Positions 53,542 through 63,415 are shown, counted from the stretch's first letter. The stretch is DNA of 64,000 nucleotides from G963923945 sp965199175 (GCA_965199175.1 OZ240684.1:682001-746000), one strand, 5' to 3'. Notes: a model not told the origin generated them from the letters alone. Numbers and translations: made by a program.

Positions 53542-55118
53542 TGCTCCATTTTTCCGGCTGGAAAGTCGTTACAGCCCTGGGTCTTTGCATCATAGGATTG
53601 GTTTTTGCGCTGCCCAATTTTCTGGCCAAAGATCATGCTGTTTTGTTGCCTGACTGGCTGGGTGAAAAGCAAGTTAATCTCGGCCTTGATCTTCAGGGAG
53701 GCTCCCATCTGCTGTTAGAGGTGGGGCTGAAAGATGTGATCCGTGAGCGCATTGACGGATTGATTGATGCCATGCGGGTTGCTTTGCGTAACCAGAAGAT
53801 TGGCTATACCGGTCTTGGTCCCAAAGGTCAGAAAGCCACGGTTGAGATTCGTGATCCGGCCCGGATTGCTGATGCACGGGCCGCTTTGTTGTCTTTGGAG
53901 CAGGGGCTTGAATGGAGCGAAAATGATGCGGTGATTGAGATCGGCTTTAGCCCGGAAGCCTTACGCGGGATCAAGACCGAAGCCATTCAGCAATCAATCG
54001 AGGTTATTCGCCGCCGCATTGATGAGACCGGCACCCGGGAGCCGGCTATTCAACGCCAGGGGGAAGACCGGATTTTGGTCCAGCTGCCCGGGTTACGTGA
54101 TCCCGAACGGGTCAAGTCCCTTTTAGGACGTACCGCTAAATTAACATTGCATTTGCTCGATGACACGACTCCGGCTCTTTATGAGGAAAGAGGAAAGGTC
54201 CTGCCGGCCGGAGCCATGCTGGTCCCCAATGATGATCTCAATAATCCCGAAGAGCCTTATTATATCGTTCGAAAGCGGGTTGAGGTGAGCGGTGATCGCC
54301 TGAAAACTGCTGCCCCAACCTTTGATCAGACCAGTGGTCAATACGTGGTTTCTTTTACTTTTGATACTATCGGGGCCAAAAAATTCGGCAAAGTAACCCA
54401 GGATCATGTCGGCAAAAGGCTGGCTATTCTCCTTGATGATGCGGTGATCAGTGCACCACGTATCCTGCAACCCATTTTGGGTGGAAGTGGAATCATCACC
54501 GGACGTTTCACAGTCGATGAAGCCAATGATCTGGCTTTGCTGCTGCAAGCTGGCGCGTTGCCGGCACCGCTGACGATATTAGAAGAACGCAGCGTTGGTC
54601 CCAGCCTGGGAGCCGACTCGATTGCAGCAGGTCAGATTGCCTGCATCATCGGCTTTGTCCTGGTGGTGGTCTTTATGGCGGTGATTTATGGCTTCTTTGG
54701 GTTGCTTGCTGATATTGCTCTGGTTTTGAATTTATTTTTGATATTGGGGGCGATATCGGCCTTGCAAGCAACACTCACCTTACCGGGAATTGCCGGAATT
54801 GTTCTGACTGTTGGTATGGCGGTTGACGCCAATGTTCTGATTTTCGAGCGTATTCGTGAGGAAATTCGATCTGGACGTACCCCGATCAATGCCGTTGAAT
54901 CCGGCTATCGACAAGCACTCAAAACCATTATTGATGCCAATGTGACCACATTGATTGCGGCTATTTTGCTTTATGGTTTTGGCTCAGGGCCGGTCAAGGG
55001 ATTTGCCGTCACCTTGTCTTTAGGCATTATGACATCCATGTTTACGGCAATCGTGATCACCCGGATGATGGTGGTCTTATGGCTCAGGAAAGCCAAACCC
55101 TCTTCGATACCGATTTAA
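53541..55118 (+). CDS. secD: Protein translocase subunit SecD
   Basis: Uses the proton gradient to help proteins leave the Sec channel on the periplasmic side. 525 residues, six membrane spans. First span with ALGLCIIGLVFALPNF, then VNLGLDLQGGSHLLLEV, the large periplasmic P1 domain, and the SecD/F signatures GSGIITGRFTVDEANDLALL, LEERSVGPSLGADSI and VGMAVDANVLIFERIREE. Confidence 0.97.
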   Translation: MLHFSGWKVVTALGLCIIGLVFALPNFLAKDHAVLLPDWLGEKQVNLGLDLQGGSHLLLEVGLKDVIRERIDGLIDAMRVALRNQKIGYTGLGPKGQKATVEIRDPARIADARAALLSLEQGLEWSENDAVIEIGFSPEALRGIKTEAIQQSIEVIRRRIDETGTREPAIQRQGEDRILVQLPGLRDPERVKSLLGRTAKLTLHLLDDTTPALYEERGKVLPAGAMLVPNDDLNNPEEPYYIVRKRVEVSGDRLKTAAPTFDQTSGQYVVSFTFDTIGAKKFGKVTQDHVGKRLAILLDDAVISAPRILQPILGGSGIITGRFTVDEANDLALLLQAGALPAPLTILEERSVGPSLGADSIAAGQIACIIGFVLVVVFMAVIYGFFGLLADIALVLNLFLILGAISALQATLTLPGIAGIVLTVGMAVDANVLIFERIREEIRSGRTPINAVESGYRQALKTIIDANVTTLIAAILLYGFGSGPVKGFAVTLSLGIMTSMFTAIVITRMMVVLWLRKAKPSSIPI

Positions 55119-55187
55119 AAATACCCGTTCATAGAAGCGGATTTTTGCTCTCTTTTTCTCTTTTTACTCAGTTTTGAAATAGATCTC

Positions 55188-56114
55188 ATGCACTGGAAAC
55201 CGATTTCTTTTATTCCGGCTCAAACCACAATCGATTTTTTCGGTTTGCGTCAGCTGACATTCATTCTATCGACGCTGTTTATTCTGGCATCGATCATTTC
55301 TTATGCTGTCCGGGACCTGAATTACGGCATTGATTTTGACGGTGGGATCATGATTGATGTGGTTTTTCCTGATCAGCCGGATCTCAGCATTGTCAGAGAG
55401 CAACTCCAGTCACTGGAACTGGGAGAGATTGAAATTCAGGAATTTGGAGCCCCGGAAAATATTTTAATCAAAATTCAACGTCAATCCGGGGATGAAAAAT
55501 CCCAGCTGGCCGCTACCGGTAAGGTCAAATCGATGTTGGGCGATGATCTGGATTATCGGCGGACTGAATTTGTCGGGCCGAAAGTGGGGAGTGAACTGAT
55601 TGAGGCCGGGATTACTGCGGTTCTTTGCTCTCTTGCTGCGATGTTGATGTATATCTGGCTGCGTTTTGATGGTTGGCAGTTTGGTATTGGTGCCGTCATT
55701 GCTCTGGCCCATGATGTGATTGCCACGATTGGTATTTTTGCCATGTTACAGTTAGAATTTAATCTTTCCACTGTTGCGGCGATTCTCACCATTGCCGGGT
55801 ATTCGATCAATGATACGGTTGTTGTGTATGACCGTATTCGTGAAAATTTACGCAAATTTCGTAAAATGCCGCTGGGGGATTTGCTCAATTTAAGCACCAA
55901 TCAGACTCTGTCCCGCACCGCCATGACCAGCCTGACAACGTTGTTGGCTTTGCTGGCTTTATTTTATTTCGGTGGTCCGGTGATCCATGACTTTGTCTTT
56001 GCTATGATGTGGGGTGTGTTTGTCGGGACGTATTCATCAATCTTTATTGCTGCCCCTTTGCTATCGGTTTTTCAGCTCCGGCGTGAGCGCAAAGAGGCTT
56101 CAACAACGTCTTAG
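55188..56114 (+). CDS. secF: Protein translocase subunit SecF
   Basis: 308 residues, six spans. GIDFDGGIMIDVVF, TEFVGPKVGSELIEAGI, and GYSINDTVVVYDRIRENLRK. Partner of SecD, 69 bp downstream, and followed by a bidirectional terminator. Confidence 0.97.
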   Translation: MHWKPISFIPAQTTIDFFGLRQLTFILSTLFILASIISYAVRDLNYGIDFDGGIMIDVVFPDQPDLSIVREQLQSLELGEIEIQEFGAPENILIKIQRQSGDEKSQLAATGKVKSMLGDDLDYRRTEFVGPKVGSELIEAGITAVLCSLAAMLMYIWLRFDGWQFGIGAVIALAHDVIATIGIFAMLQLEFNLSTVAAILTIAGYSINDTVVVYDRIRENLRKFRKMPLGDLLNLSTNQTLSRTAMTSLTTLLALLALFYFGGPVIHDFVFAMMWGVFVGTYSSIFIAAPLLSVFQLRRERKEASTTS

Positions 56115-56120
56115 CTTCAC

Positions 56121-56158
56121 AAAAACCGGGACCCCTTAAACAGAGGCCCCGGTTTTTT
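56121..56158 (+). terminator. Bidirectional rho-independent terminator after secF
   Basis: A stem of AAAAACCGGG against CCCGGTTTTTT, with a mismatch and two further pairs inside. The A-run on one side and T-run on the other let it work for secF (plus) and the convergent PuuD-like gene (minus). Confidence 0.85.
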
Positions 56159-56211
56159 GTTCGTTCTCAGAGAAAGCTGGCCCGGTCACAGCTGAGGCCC
56201 CGGGCGGCTTT

Positions 56212-56823
56212 TTAGTAATACAGATTCTGAGCAGAAACCATCGCATACAGCATCGGAATGGAAAGAGCCGTATTGGTTCGCGAAAACAGCATCGCTTTTC
56301 GTGCTGCTGCGGCTTGCTCTTCTGGTCCGACCTGGACAATTCCCAGAGCCTTTTTCTGATTGGGCCAGATAAAGTGCCAGACATTGATTGCCATAATAAT
56401 TCCCAACCACATGCCAATGCCAATCGCAAAGTTTTTATTGACAAGAATACCGCCACTCAGGCTCAAGGTCAGGGCATCAATCAAATAGCCATTCATCCAG
56501 GCCAGCAACAGACCGGTCAGGAGGGTGGCGATGGCTGCCCAGCGGAACCAAAATAAAGCAGCCGGGGCAATCACCTTACTGATGGCTGGTTTTTGATCTG
56601 CAGGAATTTTGCCCATATTGGGGATTTGCACAAAATTGAAATACCATAACAGTCCAATCCACATAATCCCGGATAAAACATGTAACCAGCGCAGAAAAAA
56701 AGCGAAATAGGCATAATCAAACCCCGGTGGATATGTCACTTCTCCCACCACCAGAATCATAACAATCAGTAAAAGAAAACCCAGCAACAATGTGCGGGGC
56801 AGGGACTGAAGAATCGAACCCAT
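56212..56823 (-). CDS. PuuD-like (urate hydroxylase membrane domain) protein
   Basis: 203 residues with about five hydrophobic spans. It resembles the membrane domain of PuuD-type urate hydroxylases: WLHVLSGIMWIGLLWYFNFV, RWAAIATLLTGLLLAWM, GMWLGIIMAINVWHFIWPNQ, then SRTNTALSIPMLYAMVSAQ. The C-terminal cytochrome c domain of full PuuD is missing. Short forms are common in alphaproteobacteria and need not act on urate. No purine-degradation genes are nearby. Confidence 0.82.
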   Translation of the reverse strand: MGSILQSLPRTLLLGFLLLIVMILVVGEVTYPPGFDYAYFAFFLRWLHVLSGIMWIGLLWYFNFVQIPNMGKIPADQKPAISKVIAPAALFWFRWAAIATLLTGLLLAWMNGYLIDALTLSLSGGILVNKNFAIGIGMWLGIIMAINVWHFIWPNQKKALGIVQVGPEEQAAAARKAMLFSRTNTALSIPMLYAMVSAQNLYY

Positions 56824-57021
56824 TATATATACTCCATCATTGGCTCATGATATTGGTCTTGAACAGATATCATAGATATTTCGACTGTGTCGGGTCGTCC
56901 CCGAACTTTGACTATTTTAACGACCCGAAGTAATTTAGCATTTTTTAACATATGGCCAAGTGAAAAACATACCGAAACACTGAAATCACGTGGCATCGGC
57001 TTTTTAAGGAATATTGATTTT

Positions 57022-57690
57022 ATGAACACAACACATGCGTTAGCATCGGTCAAAGAGACTTTTTTTTCATGTCTGGACCGGGCATCATCCAATGATACGC
57101 CCTATCGACATTGGAATTTAAGGGATGTTTTTCCTTCCGCTGTTTTGGCTGATCTGCAACAGCTTCCCTTTACTGTGGCTAATTTAGGGGGTGTTTCCGG
57201 AACCAGAGAAATGCATAATTCTTCGCGTAATTATTTTGATTTAACCAATCGTCAGACCTATAACGTCTGTGATTTGGTGGCGACCGCTTTTCAGGAGCCG
57301 GATATGACGGCCCGGATAGCGACCTTTTTTGGTGCCGATATTGCGGGGACCTATCTGAGAATGGAATATGCTCAGGATACCGATGGCTTCTGGCTCGAAC
57401 CCCATACGGATATTGGTGTCAAGCGATTGACGGTCCTGATCTATTTATCCGATGGTCCGGGCCATGATACCCTGGGGACCGATATTTATGCTACCCAGGA
57501 TGAGCATGTTGGTCGCTCACCTTTTGGTCCTAATTGTGCGATGGTTTTTGTTCCGGCTGCTGACACATGGCATGGCTTTGAGAAAAGAACAATTTCCGGG
57601 GTCCGTTCTTCAATCGTTTTGAATTATGTCACTGATGCGTGGCGGGCCCGCGAACAGTTGAGTTTTCCTGACCAGCCAATCACTTTATAA
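57022..57690 (+). CDS. 2-oxoglutarate/Fe(II)-dependent oxygenase-like protein
   Basis: Start chosen at ATG 57022 (MNTTHALASVKETF), with AAGGA eleven bases before; the frame is open further upstream to 56887, in sequence overlapping the PuuD-like gene's promoter. 222 residues. Iron-binding facial triad: H128 and D130 in EPHTDIGVK, H184 in DTWHGF, and R195 as the 2-oxoglutarate anchor. Substrate unknown. Stand-alone gene on the plus strand. Confidence 0.85.
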   Translation: MNTTHALASVKETFFSCLDRASSNDTPYRHWNLRDVFPSAVLADLQQLPFTVANLGGVSGTREMHNSSRNYFDLTNRQTYNVCDLVATAFQEPDMTARIATFFGADIAGTYLRMEYAQDTDGFWLEPHTDIGVKRLTVLIYLSDGPGHDTLGTDIYATQDEHVGRSPFGPNCAMVFVPAADTWHGFEKRTISGVRSSIVLNYVTDAWRAREQLSFPDQPITL

Positions 57691-57722
57691 TCATTATCTT
57701 CGGTTATCACGGCTTGTTCTGA

Positions 57723-58742
57723 TCAATCAGGAAACGGCTTTGATGAATCGGTTTGATCCTGATTGATCAGAGTTTTTTGTCTGAAAGCTGCTTTTATTGC
57801 CTCAGCAATCAGGATGGTTGCATTCACAGGGGTAAAACGGCCATCGCCATACCATCTGCCATCGAAGCGCCTTACCTGGCCGGCTTGTTCCAGCCGGTCA
57901 ACAAAAGCAGCCAATTTCCGGCTATGCCCGTTGGGGCGAAAAACTGATACCGGTCGGCCGGTGATCAGGGCTTCGCTGACCATATTATGAGAATCGCCGG
58001 TGACCACCACTCCATCGGCATGCGCCAGTAAATCCAGATAGGGGTTGCTATCGGGAGGACCAGAGAGGTCCTGGTGAATCCAGGCCGGATGATCGCCGAT
58101 GGCCTCAATGACTGCCTGCATAACCCGGTGCGGGGTTCGGCGTGATGAGGTGAGCATGAAACCGCCCACCTGACTGGCCAATCTGCGAATACCGGTTACC
58201 AGGAGTTTAATTGTTTTGCCGGGCCGGAATGTTTTATTGGTCGGATCCCCGAGAATGATTGCGATACGTGGTTTGGGAAGATTCACAATCGGTGGCAGAG
58301 GAGCATGGCGACGTTGGTCCAAAATCTCCTGGGTGATGCCATGGGGTGACGTGGGTGTCACGATGACATTATCGCCACGCAAGGGATCATGTTCCGGGAC
58401 CCAGATGATATCGGCAACATCAGGCGATACTCTTGGGTCCTTTAGAATGACTGTCAATGTGTTAGCGTTTTTATTGGCCTTGATCAGGCGAATATAGGCA
58501 ATCGTAGAGCGGCCTGATCCAATGACGATATCAGGAAAGGGTGATGCAATGGGGCTTCGGGTGTTTTGGGGGTGGTCTGACCACGGGACTGGTCCATAGG
58601 GCATAATCCAACGCCAGGGTGGGGGGGGTGAAACAATCCGCTCTTCGTAAGAGCCTCCCAATGCCTGAGCCACACCCAGGCACTGGACACGGTCACCAAT
58701 TTTACCATCAGTCAACAGCCAGATATGAGGGGAGAAACTCAT
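57723..58742 (-). CDS. ELM1-like (mitochondrial fission ELM1 family) protein
   Basis: Start chosen at ATG 58742 (MSFSPHIWLLTDGKIGD), which gives 339 residues; earlier ATGs at 58802 and 58841 add a tail unlike the family. The pattern is that of the DUF1022/ELM1 group: WLLTDGKIGDRVQCLGVAQA, IGSGRSTIAYI, LKDPRVSPDVADIIWVPEHD, VTGDSHNMVSEALITGRPVS. Fold resembles GT-B glycosyltransferases; the bacterial role is not established. Convergent with the oxygenase gene. Confidence 0.88.
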   Translation of the reverse strand: MSFSPHIWLLTDGKIGDRVQCLGVAQALGGSYEERIVSPPPPWRWIMPYGPVPWSDHPQNTRSPIASPFPDIVIGSGRSTIAYIRLIKANKNANTLTVILKDPRVSPDVADIIWVPEHDPLRGDNVIVTPTSPHGITQEILDQRRHAPLPPIVNLPKPRIAIILGDPTNKTFRPGKTIKLLVTGIRRLASQVGGFMLTSSRRTPHRVMQAVIEAIGDHPAWIHQDLSGPPDSNPYLDLLAHADGVVVTGDSHNMVSEALITGRPVSVFRPNGHSRKLAAFVDRLEQAGQVRRFDGRWYGDGRFTPVNATILIAEAIKAAFRQKTLINQDQTDSSKPFPD

Positions 58743-58872
58743 TTTCAATATTCTGTTTTCATAAAGGCCGGTTGGGATTGCCTGTTTCTGATCTTTCGTC
58801 ATACCGGATATTGAAATACAGATATGAGATATCTGTGCCAACAGAGATCCGGGCCAGTGATCTTACCGCGAA

Positions 58873-58901
58873 TTGACCGTTGCAGGATTTTGTCAATATA
58901 T
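58873..58901 (+). promoter_or_regulatory. Candidate promoter of the downstream membrane protein gene
   Basis: TTGACC at 58873-58878, a 17-bp spacer, and ATATAT at 58896-58901, with the ATG of the next gene at 58956. Motif evidence only. Confidence 0.35.
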
Positions 58902-58955
58902 TTCAAATAAAGGTTGTATAAAGATGGTTTTTCAATAATGGCGTAGACTGGCACC

Positions 58956-60011
58956 ATGAAGAAGATCGTTTTACTCAACCCCTGTTCGTCCGTCTGGCCT
59001 TGGTTTTGGCGTGGTTCAGACTTAATCGGAGCAACACTTCTGATGGTCTGTCTGGCCGTGATGGCCTATCGGCAGGGCGGGGATTTCCTGTTGGCTGGCG
59101 GGGCGGCTCTCTTAGCGATGGGTGCCTGTGGTCTCTGGATACGGTTGCTGGCAATACGGCGTCATGGTTTTCAGGTTATTGAACACACCACCCGGATTGT
59201 TTTCACTGCCCATGATACAACCACAGCACAGGTGACAGTTTATGAAAGCTGTTTGTATCAGGCTTTGCTGAATGGGCAAAACGTCTTACATACCCGAAAA
59301 TATGTCCATCAACCAACATCAATCAGCGGTGAGGGGTTGCTCTCAGGCTGGAACTACAGGGTGGATTATGATCCGGAGTATGGAGATGTTCATGACAATC
59401 ATTTTATAACACCCCAAGTTCATCTCCATGAGGCACGCGCACTCAATTTAGCATTTCGCTTGCCACGAACACTGCGTGAAGGGGAGAGAATTCGGCTCAA
59501 TGAGGGTTTTGAATTTAAGAGCAGCTTGTCGAAATCCCAAAACTCTCTGCTCTTTCCGGTTTTTTTGCCAACCAGATGTCGGCGAATCATTCTGGTATCT
59601 GAAGACCTGTATCCCGAAGAAATACATGTAAAACTGCTGGATGGTATGGGTGTGCCGCGATCCATTTCCGTACCATTTATTGAAACTGAGACCGGAGCAC
59701 GGCAAGGCAGTATCGACTGGCCCAACCTCCGGCCGGGCCAGGAAGCAGAAATTTCCTGGAGATGGTCACACTCAACAGTTGAAACCGCACAACGGCAAAT
59801 GTCTCAGGGAACTCCTGATGTATCGGCAGAATTGGCCGACGGGATACTGGCTGAGCGACTGATGAAAAGTACATTGGCCGGAGATGCCGCTACCGATGCA
59901 GCAACAGCCCTGGCTGCTGATCCCCCCGCTGATGATGAACAATCAGCCGAAGATCATCCGCTCATCAAGGCAGCCCGGGCGCGTCTTGGCATTCCACGTC
60001 AGGAAAAATGA
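58956..60011 (+). CDS. Hypothetical membrane protein
   Basis: 351 residues, no family recognised. Two membrane spans near residues 22-39 (GATLLMVCLAVMAYRQG) and 46-66 (LLAGGAALLAMGACGLWIRL), then a large soluble domain of about 280 residues with mixed beta character (VHQPTSISGEGLLSGWNYRV, EIHVKLLDGMGVPRSISVPF). The C-terminus is an alanine-, aspartate-rich linker and a helix ending KAARARLGIPRQEK. Convergent with uvrA. Probably anchored to the inner membrane. Confidence 0.7.
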   Translation: MKKIVLLNPCSSVWPWFWRGSDLIGATLLMVCLAVMAYRQGGDFLLAGGAALLAMGACGLWIRLLAIRRHGFQVIEHTTRIVFTAHDTTTAQVTVYESCLYQALLNGQNVLHTRKYVHQPTSISGEGLLSGWNYRVDYDPEYGDVHDNHFITPQVHLHEARALNLAFRLPRTLREGERIRLNEGFEFKSSLSKSQNSLLFPVFLPTRCRRIILVSEDLYPEEIHVKLLDGMGVPRSISVPFIETETGARQGSIDWPNLRPGQEAEISWRWSHSTVETAQRQMSQGTPDVSAELADGILAERLMKSTLAGDAATDAATALAADPPADDEQSAEDHPLIKAARARLGIPRQEK

Positions 60012-60068
60012 ACCGGTTTTTCCGGGCATTCATGATCCCGCTGATGAATGATTGATCAATGCCAGATG

Positions 60069-60087
60069 CCCGATAAACCGGGTTTTT
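60069..60087 (+). terminator. Weak terminator after the hypothetical membrane protein
   Basis: Short hairpin CCCG-ATAAAC-CGGG followed by five T, reading toward and slightly into the 3' end of uvrA. The stem is only four pairs. Confidence 0.4.
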
Positions 60088-62971
60088 ACTGAGACGGCTT
60101 GAGAACCGGGGCCAGAAACTGGCCAGTATAACTTTCTAAGGTTGCTGCCACCTGCTCAGGGGTTCCTTGCACGACAATTTTTCCACCGCGATCACCACCT
60201 TCCGGCCCCAGATCAATCACCCAGTCAGCCGTCTTGATCACTTCTAAATTATGCTCAATGATAATCACCGTATTTCCCTGATCAACCAAGGCATGCAAAA
60301 CCTCAAGCAATTTACGTACATCATCAAAATGCAGGCCGGTGGTTGGTTCATCAAGAATATAGACCGTTTTCCCGGTTGCCCGTTTGGCCAGTTCCCTGGC
60401 CAGCTTGACCCGCTGAGCCTCACCACCCGATAACGTGGTCGCAGCCTGGCCAATTTTGATATATCCAAGCCCGACTTTTCTCAGAGTTTCAATTTTATTA
60501 CGTATTGCCGGAATAGCCTGAAAGAACGAAGACCCTTCCTCAACTGTCATATTTAAAACATCAGATATCGATTTGTTTTTAAATTTAATTTCTAATGTTT
60601 CTCTGTTGTAACGTCGCCCTTTACATTGATCACATTCAACATAAATATCAGGGAGAAAATGCATCTCAATTTTGAGCATGCCTTCACCCTGACAGGCTTC
60701 ACACCGACCTCCTTTGACATTAAACGAAAAGCGTCCGGCTTTGTATCCTCTTGACCGCGATTCAGGAAGTTCGGCAAACCAATCACGTATGGGTGTGAAA
60801 GCTCCGGTATAGGTCGCCGGATTGGAGCGTGGCGTGCGGCCAATCGGGGATTGATCAATATCAATCACTTTATCAATATGCTCTGTACCCTCTAAAAAAT
60901 CGTGATCACCGGGGATATCACGGGCATTATTCAGGCTCCGGGCGAGAGCTTTGTAAAGGGTCTCAATCACCAGAGTGGATTTACCGCCACCCGAAACCCC
61001 GGTCACACAGATAAAAGAACGCAGAGGAAAGACCACCTCAAGATCACGCAGATTATTGGCTCGCGCTCCCTTAAGGGTGATCGATTGGACGTCCTGATCA
61101 TCATGATCATCAACCGCATCACCTGTTATAGTTCTTTGATGGATCGATTGAAGACGTCGCTGATGAGGAACCGGGATCATTTTCTTACCGGTGAGATAAT
61201 GGGCCGTCAGCCCTTTCCCAGCAGCCATTACCCGTTTGGGAGTCCCCTGAGCAACAACTGAGCCACCATGAAGACCCGCCCCGGGTCCAAGATCAAGCAG
61301 ATAATCAGCGTTGAGAATGGCATCTGCATCATGCTCAACCACGATGACTGTATTTCCCAGATCCCGCAGCCGTTCTAAGGTTTCCAATAAGCGCTGATTG
61401 TCCCGTTGATGCAGGCCGATTGATGGTTCATCAAGAACGTAGAGAACCCCGGTTAAACGTGAGCCAATTTGAGAAGCCAGCCGGATGCGCTGACTTTCCC
61501 CCCCCGACAAACCACGTGAGTTTCGTGATAAGGTGAGGTAATCCAGACCAACATCAATCAGAAATTCCAAACGTTCATCGATTTCACGCACAATGCGTTC
61601 GGCGATTTTCCGTTGTTTGGGGGTGAGGGTTTTCTCGACACCAGCAAAAAACCGGCGGGCGGCAATGATTGATAAGCGACTGGCCTGGGCGATATCAAGG
61701 CCATCAATTTTAACCGAAAGAGCCTCAGCTTTAAGGCGTTTACCACCACAGCTTTCACATGGACGTTCGGATAAATAGCGCGAAAATTCTTCCTTCAGCC
61801 AAATATCAGCCTTATTAAAACGGCGCTGAAGATTGGGAATGAGGCCTTCAAAAGGTTTGCTGATCGTTTGGTTTTTGAAACCATCATCATAGGTAAACTG
61901 AATATCCTGCTTCCCGGAGCCATACAGAATGATTTTTTGATAATGCGGTGCTAAAGCACGCCAGGGCGTTCCCATGCCAAAATGATAATGCCGGTCAAGA
62001 TCTTCCAGGGTTTTCATATAGTAACGTCCGGTTTTCAGACCAGACCAGGGAAGAATCGCCCCTTCACGCAGAGATTTTCCACCATCAGGAATCAGAAGAT
62101 CAACATCAAAGACCTGTTTAAATCCCAGACCATCACAATCCGGGCATGCGCCAAAAGGATTGTTAAAAGAAAAAAGACGCGGCTCAACCTCTTCAAGAGT
62201 AAAGCCGGAAACCGGACAGGAAAAAGAAGCTGAAAATGTCAAACGCTGACCATCATCAGCTCCTTCGGTCAACGCCAACCCATCGGCAAGAGCAAGACAT
62301 GTTTCCAGAGAATCCGCCAGCCGTGATTCAATGCCCGGCTCAACCACCAGCCGGTCCACAACAACCTCAATGCTATGTTTGCGTTTTTTATCGAGAGCCG
62401 GAACAGCATCAATTTCATAAAGAGTTCCATCAATTTTAACCCGCAAAAACCCACGTTTTTGATACTCTTTCAGTTCTTTGCGGTACTCCCCTTTACGGCC
62501 ACGCACCACCGGGGCCAGAAGATAAAGGCGGGTGCTCCGGGGAAGGGCTAAGATTTGATCAGTCATCTGGCTGACTGTCTGGGCCTCAATCGGCAGCCCG
62601 GTTGCCGGCGAATAGGGCACACCCACCCGGGCCCAGAGCAGCCGCATATAGTCATATATTTCAGTGACTGTACCGACAGTTGAACGCGGGTTGCGCGATG
62701 TTGTTTTTTGTTCAATCGAAATAGCCGGGGACAACCCTTCAATGGAATCAATATCCGGCTTTTGCATGAGTTCAAGGAATTGCCGGGCATAAGCCGAAAG
62801 AGACTCAACATAACGCCGCTGACCCTCAGCATAGATCGTATCAAAGGCGAGAGAAGATTTTCCCGAACCCGATAAACCGGTGATGACAATCAGTCGGTCA
62901 CGCGGCAGATCAATATCAATATTTTTAAGGTTATGTTCGCGAGCACCGCGAATAATAATTTTTCCGGTCAT
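60086..62971 (-). CDS. uvrA: UvrABC excinuclease subunit A
   Basis: Damage-recognition ATPase of nucleotide-excision repair. 961 residues from ATG 62971 (a TTG codon precedes). Two ABC ATPase modules: Walker A GLSGSGKSSLAFDTIYAEGQ and, in the second, GVSGGGKSTLVIETL; signatures LSGGESQRIRLA and LSGGEAQRVKLA. Zinc cysteines are in CPDCDGLG, CESCGGKRL and CEACQGEG with CDQCKGRR. Divergent from ssb, the classic arrangement. Confidence 0.97.
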   Translation of the reverse strand: MTGKIIIRGAREHNLKNIDIDLPRDRLIVITGLSGSGKSSLAFDTIYAEGQRRYVESLSAYARQFLELMQKPDIDSIEGLSPAISIEQKTTSRNPRSTVGTVTEIYDYMRLLWARVGVPYSPATGLPIEAQTVSQMTDQILALPRSTRLYLLAPVVRGRKGEYRKELKEYQKRGFLRVKIDGTLYEIDAVPALDKKRKHSIEVVVDRLVVEPGIESRLADSLETCLALADGLALTEGADDGQRLTFSASFSCPVSGFTLEEVEPRLFSFNNPFGACPDCDGLGFKQVFDVDLLIPDGGKSLREGAILPWSGLKTGRYYMKTLEDLDRHYHFGMGTPWRALAPHYQKIILYGSGKQDIQFTYDDGFKNQTISKPFEGLIPNLQRRFNKADIWLKEEFSRYLSERPCESCGGKRLKAEALSVKIDGLDIAQASRLSIIAARRFFAGVEKTLTPKQRKIAERIVREIDERLEFLIDVGLDYLTLSRNSRGLSGGESQRIRLASQIGSRLTGVLYVLDEPSIGLHQRDNQRLLETLERLRDLGNTVIVVEHDADAILNADYLLDLGPGAGLHGGSVVAQGTPKRVMAAGKGLTAHYLTGKKMIPVPHQRRLQSIHQRTITGDAVDDHDDQDVQSITLKGARANNLRDLEVVFPLRSFICVTGVSGGGKSTLVIETLYKALARSLNNARDIPGDHDFLEGTEHIDKVIDIDQSPIGRTPRSNPATYTGAFTPIRDWFAELPESRSRGYKAGRFSFNVKGGRCEACQGEGMLKIEMHFLPDIYVECDQCKGRRYNRETLEIKFKNKSISDVLNMTVEEGSSFFQAIPAIRNKIETLRKVGLGYIKIGQAATTLSGGEAQRVKLARELAKRATGKTVYILDEPTTGLHFDDVRKLLEVLHALVDQGNTVIIIEHNLEVIKTADWVIDLGPEGGDRGGKIVVQGTPEQVAATLESYTGQFLAPVLKPSQ

Positions 62972-63415
62972 CAATCAATCGGTTACCAATGAATCAAGAA
63001 TGCAATCAATCTAAGATATCGGAGATATTATTTGTCAATCACATCATTACGAACGTCTCCTGATACATGATAAAATGGGTCTGGCCATGGTCGGTTGCCA
63101 TGATCAAATGTAATTGTCTATTGGTTCTGTGATATCCGACGACTGTTTACAGGATATCAGCTTACAGAATATCAGCACGGACATCAGAAGGGGTGAATTA
63201 TTTTCTTGGTTTATCGGAATGTCCGGCATATAACGCCTCATAAGAGGCTGTCTGTTACGATTGTTTTTTCTGGTGCGACTGTTTTTTCTGTGTGATTGCT
63301 TTTACAGCGTTCGACAAAGTGGTCATGTCTCTTAGATAAGAGCCATCAACAGATTTCATCAATCAACAGATTTCATCAGTAACGTGTTGTACAATTCGTA
63401 AAACGGTATGTGTCT
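62972..63415 (+). other. Divergent uvrA-ssb promoter region with short repeats
   Basis: A 444-bp gap without a gene. At 63345-63378 there are two exact copies of a 17-bp unit atcaacagatttcatca near the ssb side; near 63140-63180 there are copies of gatatcagc/gaatatcagc, and gattgttttttctg/gactgttttttctg at 63260-63290. I looked for an alphaproteobacterial SOS box (GTTC-N7-GTTC or GAAC-N7-GAAC) and found no exact match. Confidence 0.6.

Noticed and set aside
62972..63415. LexA-type SOS box between uvrA and ssb
   Set aside because: No exact GTTC-N7-GTTC or GAAC-N7-GAAC was found; only partial matches.
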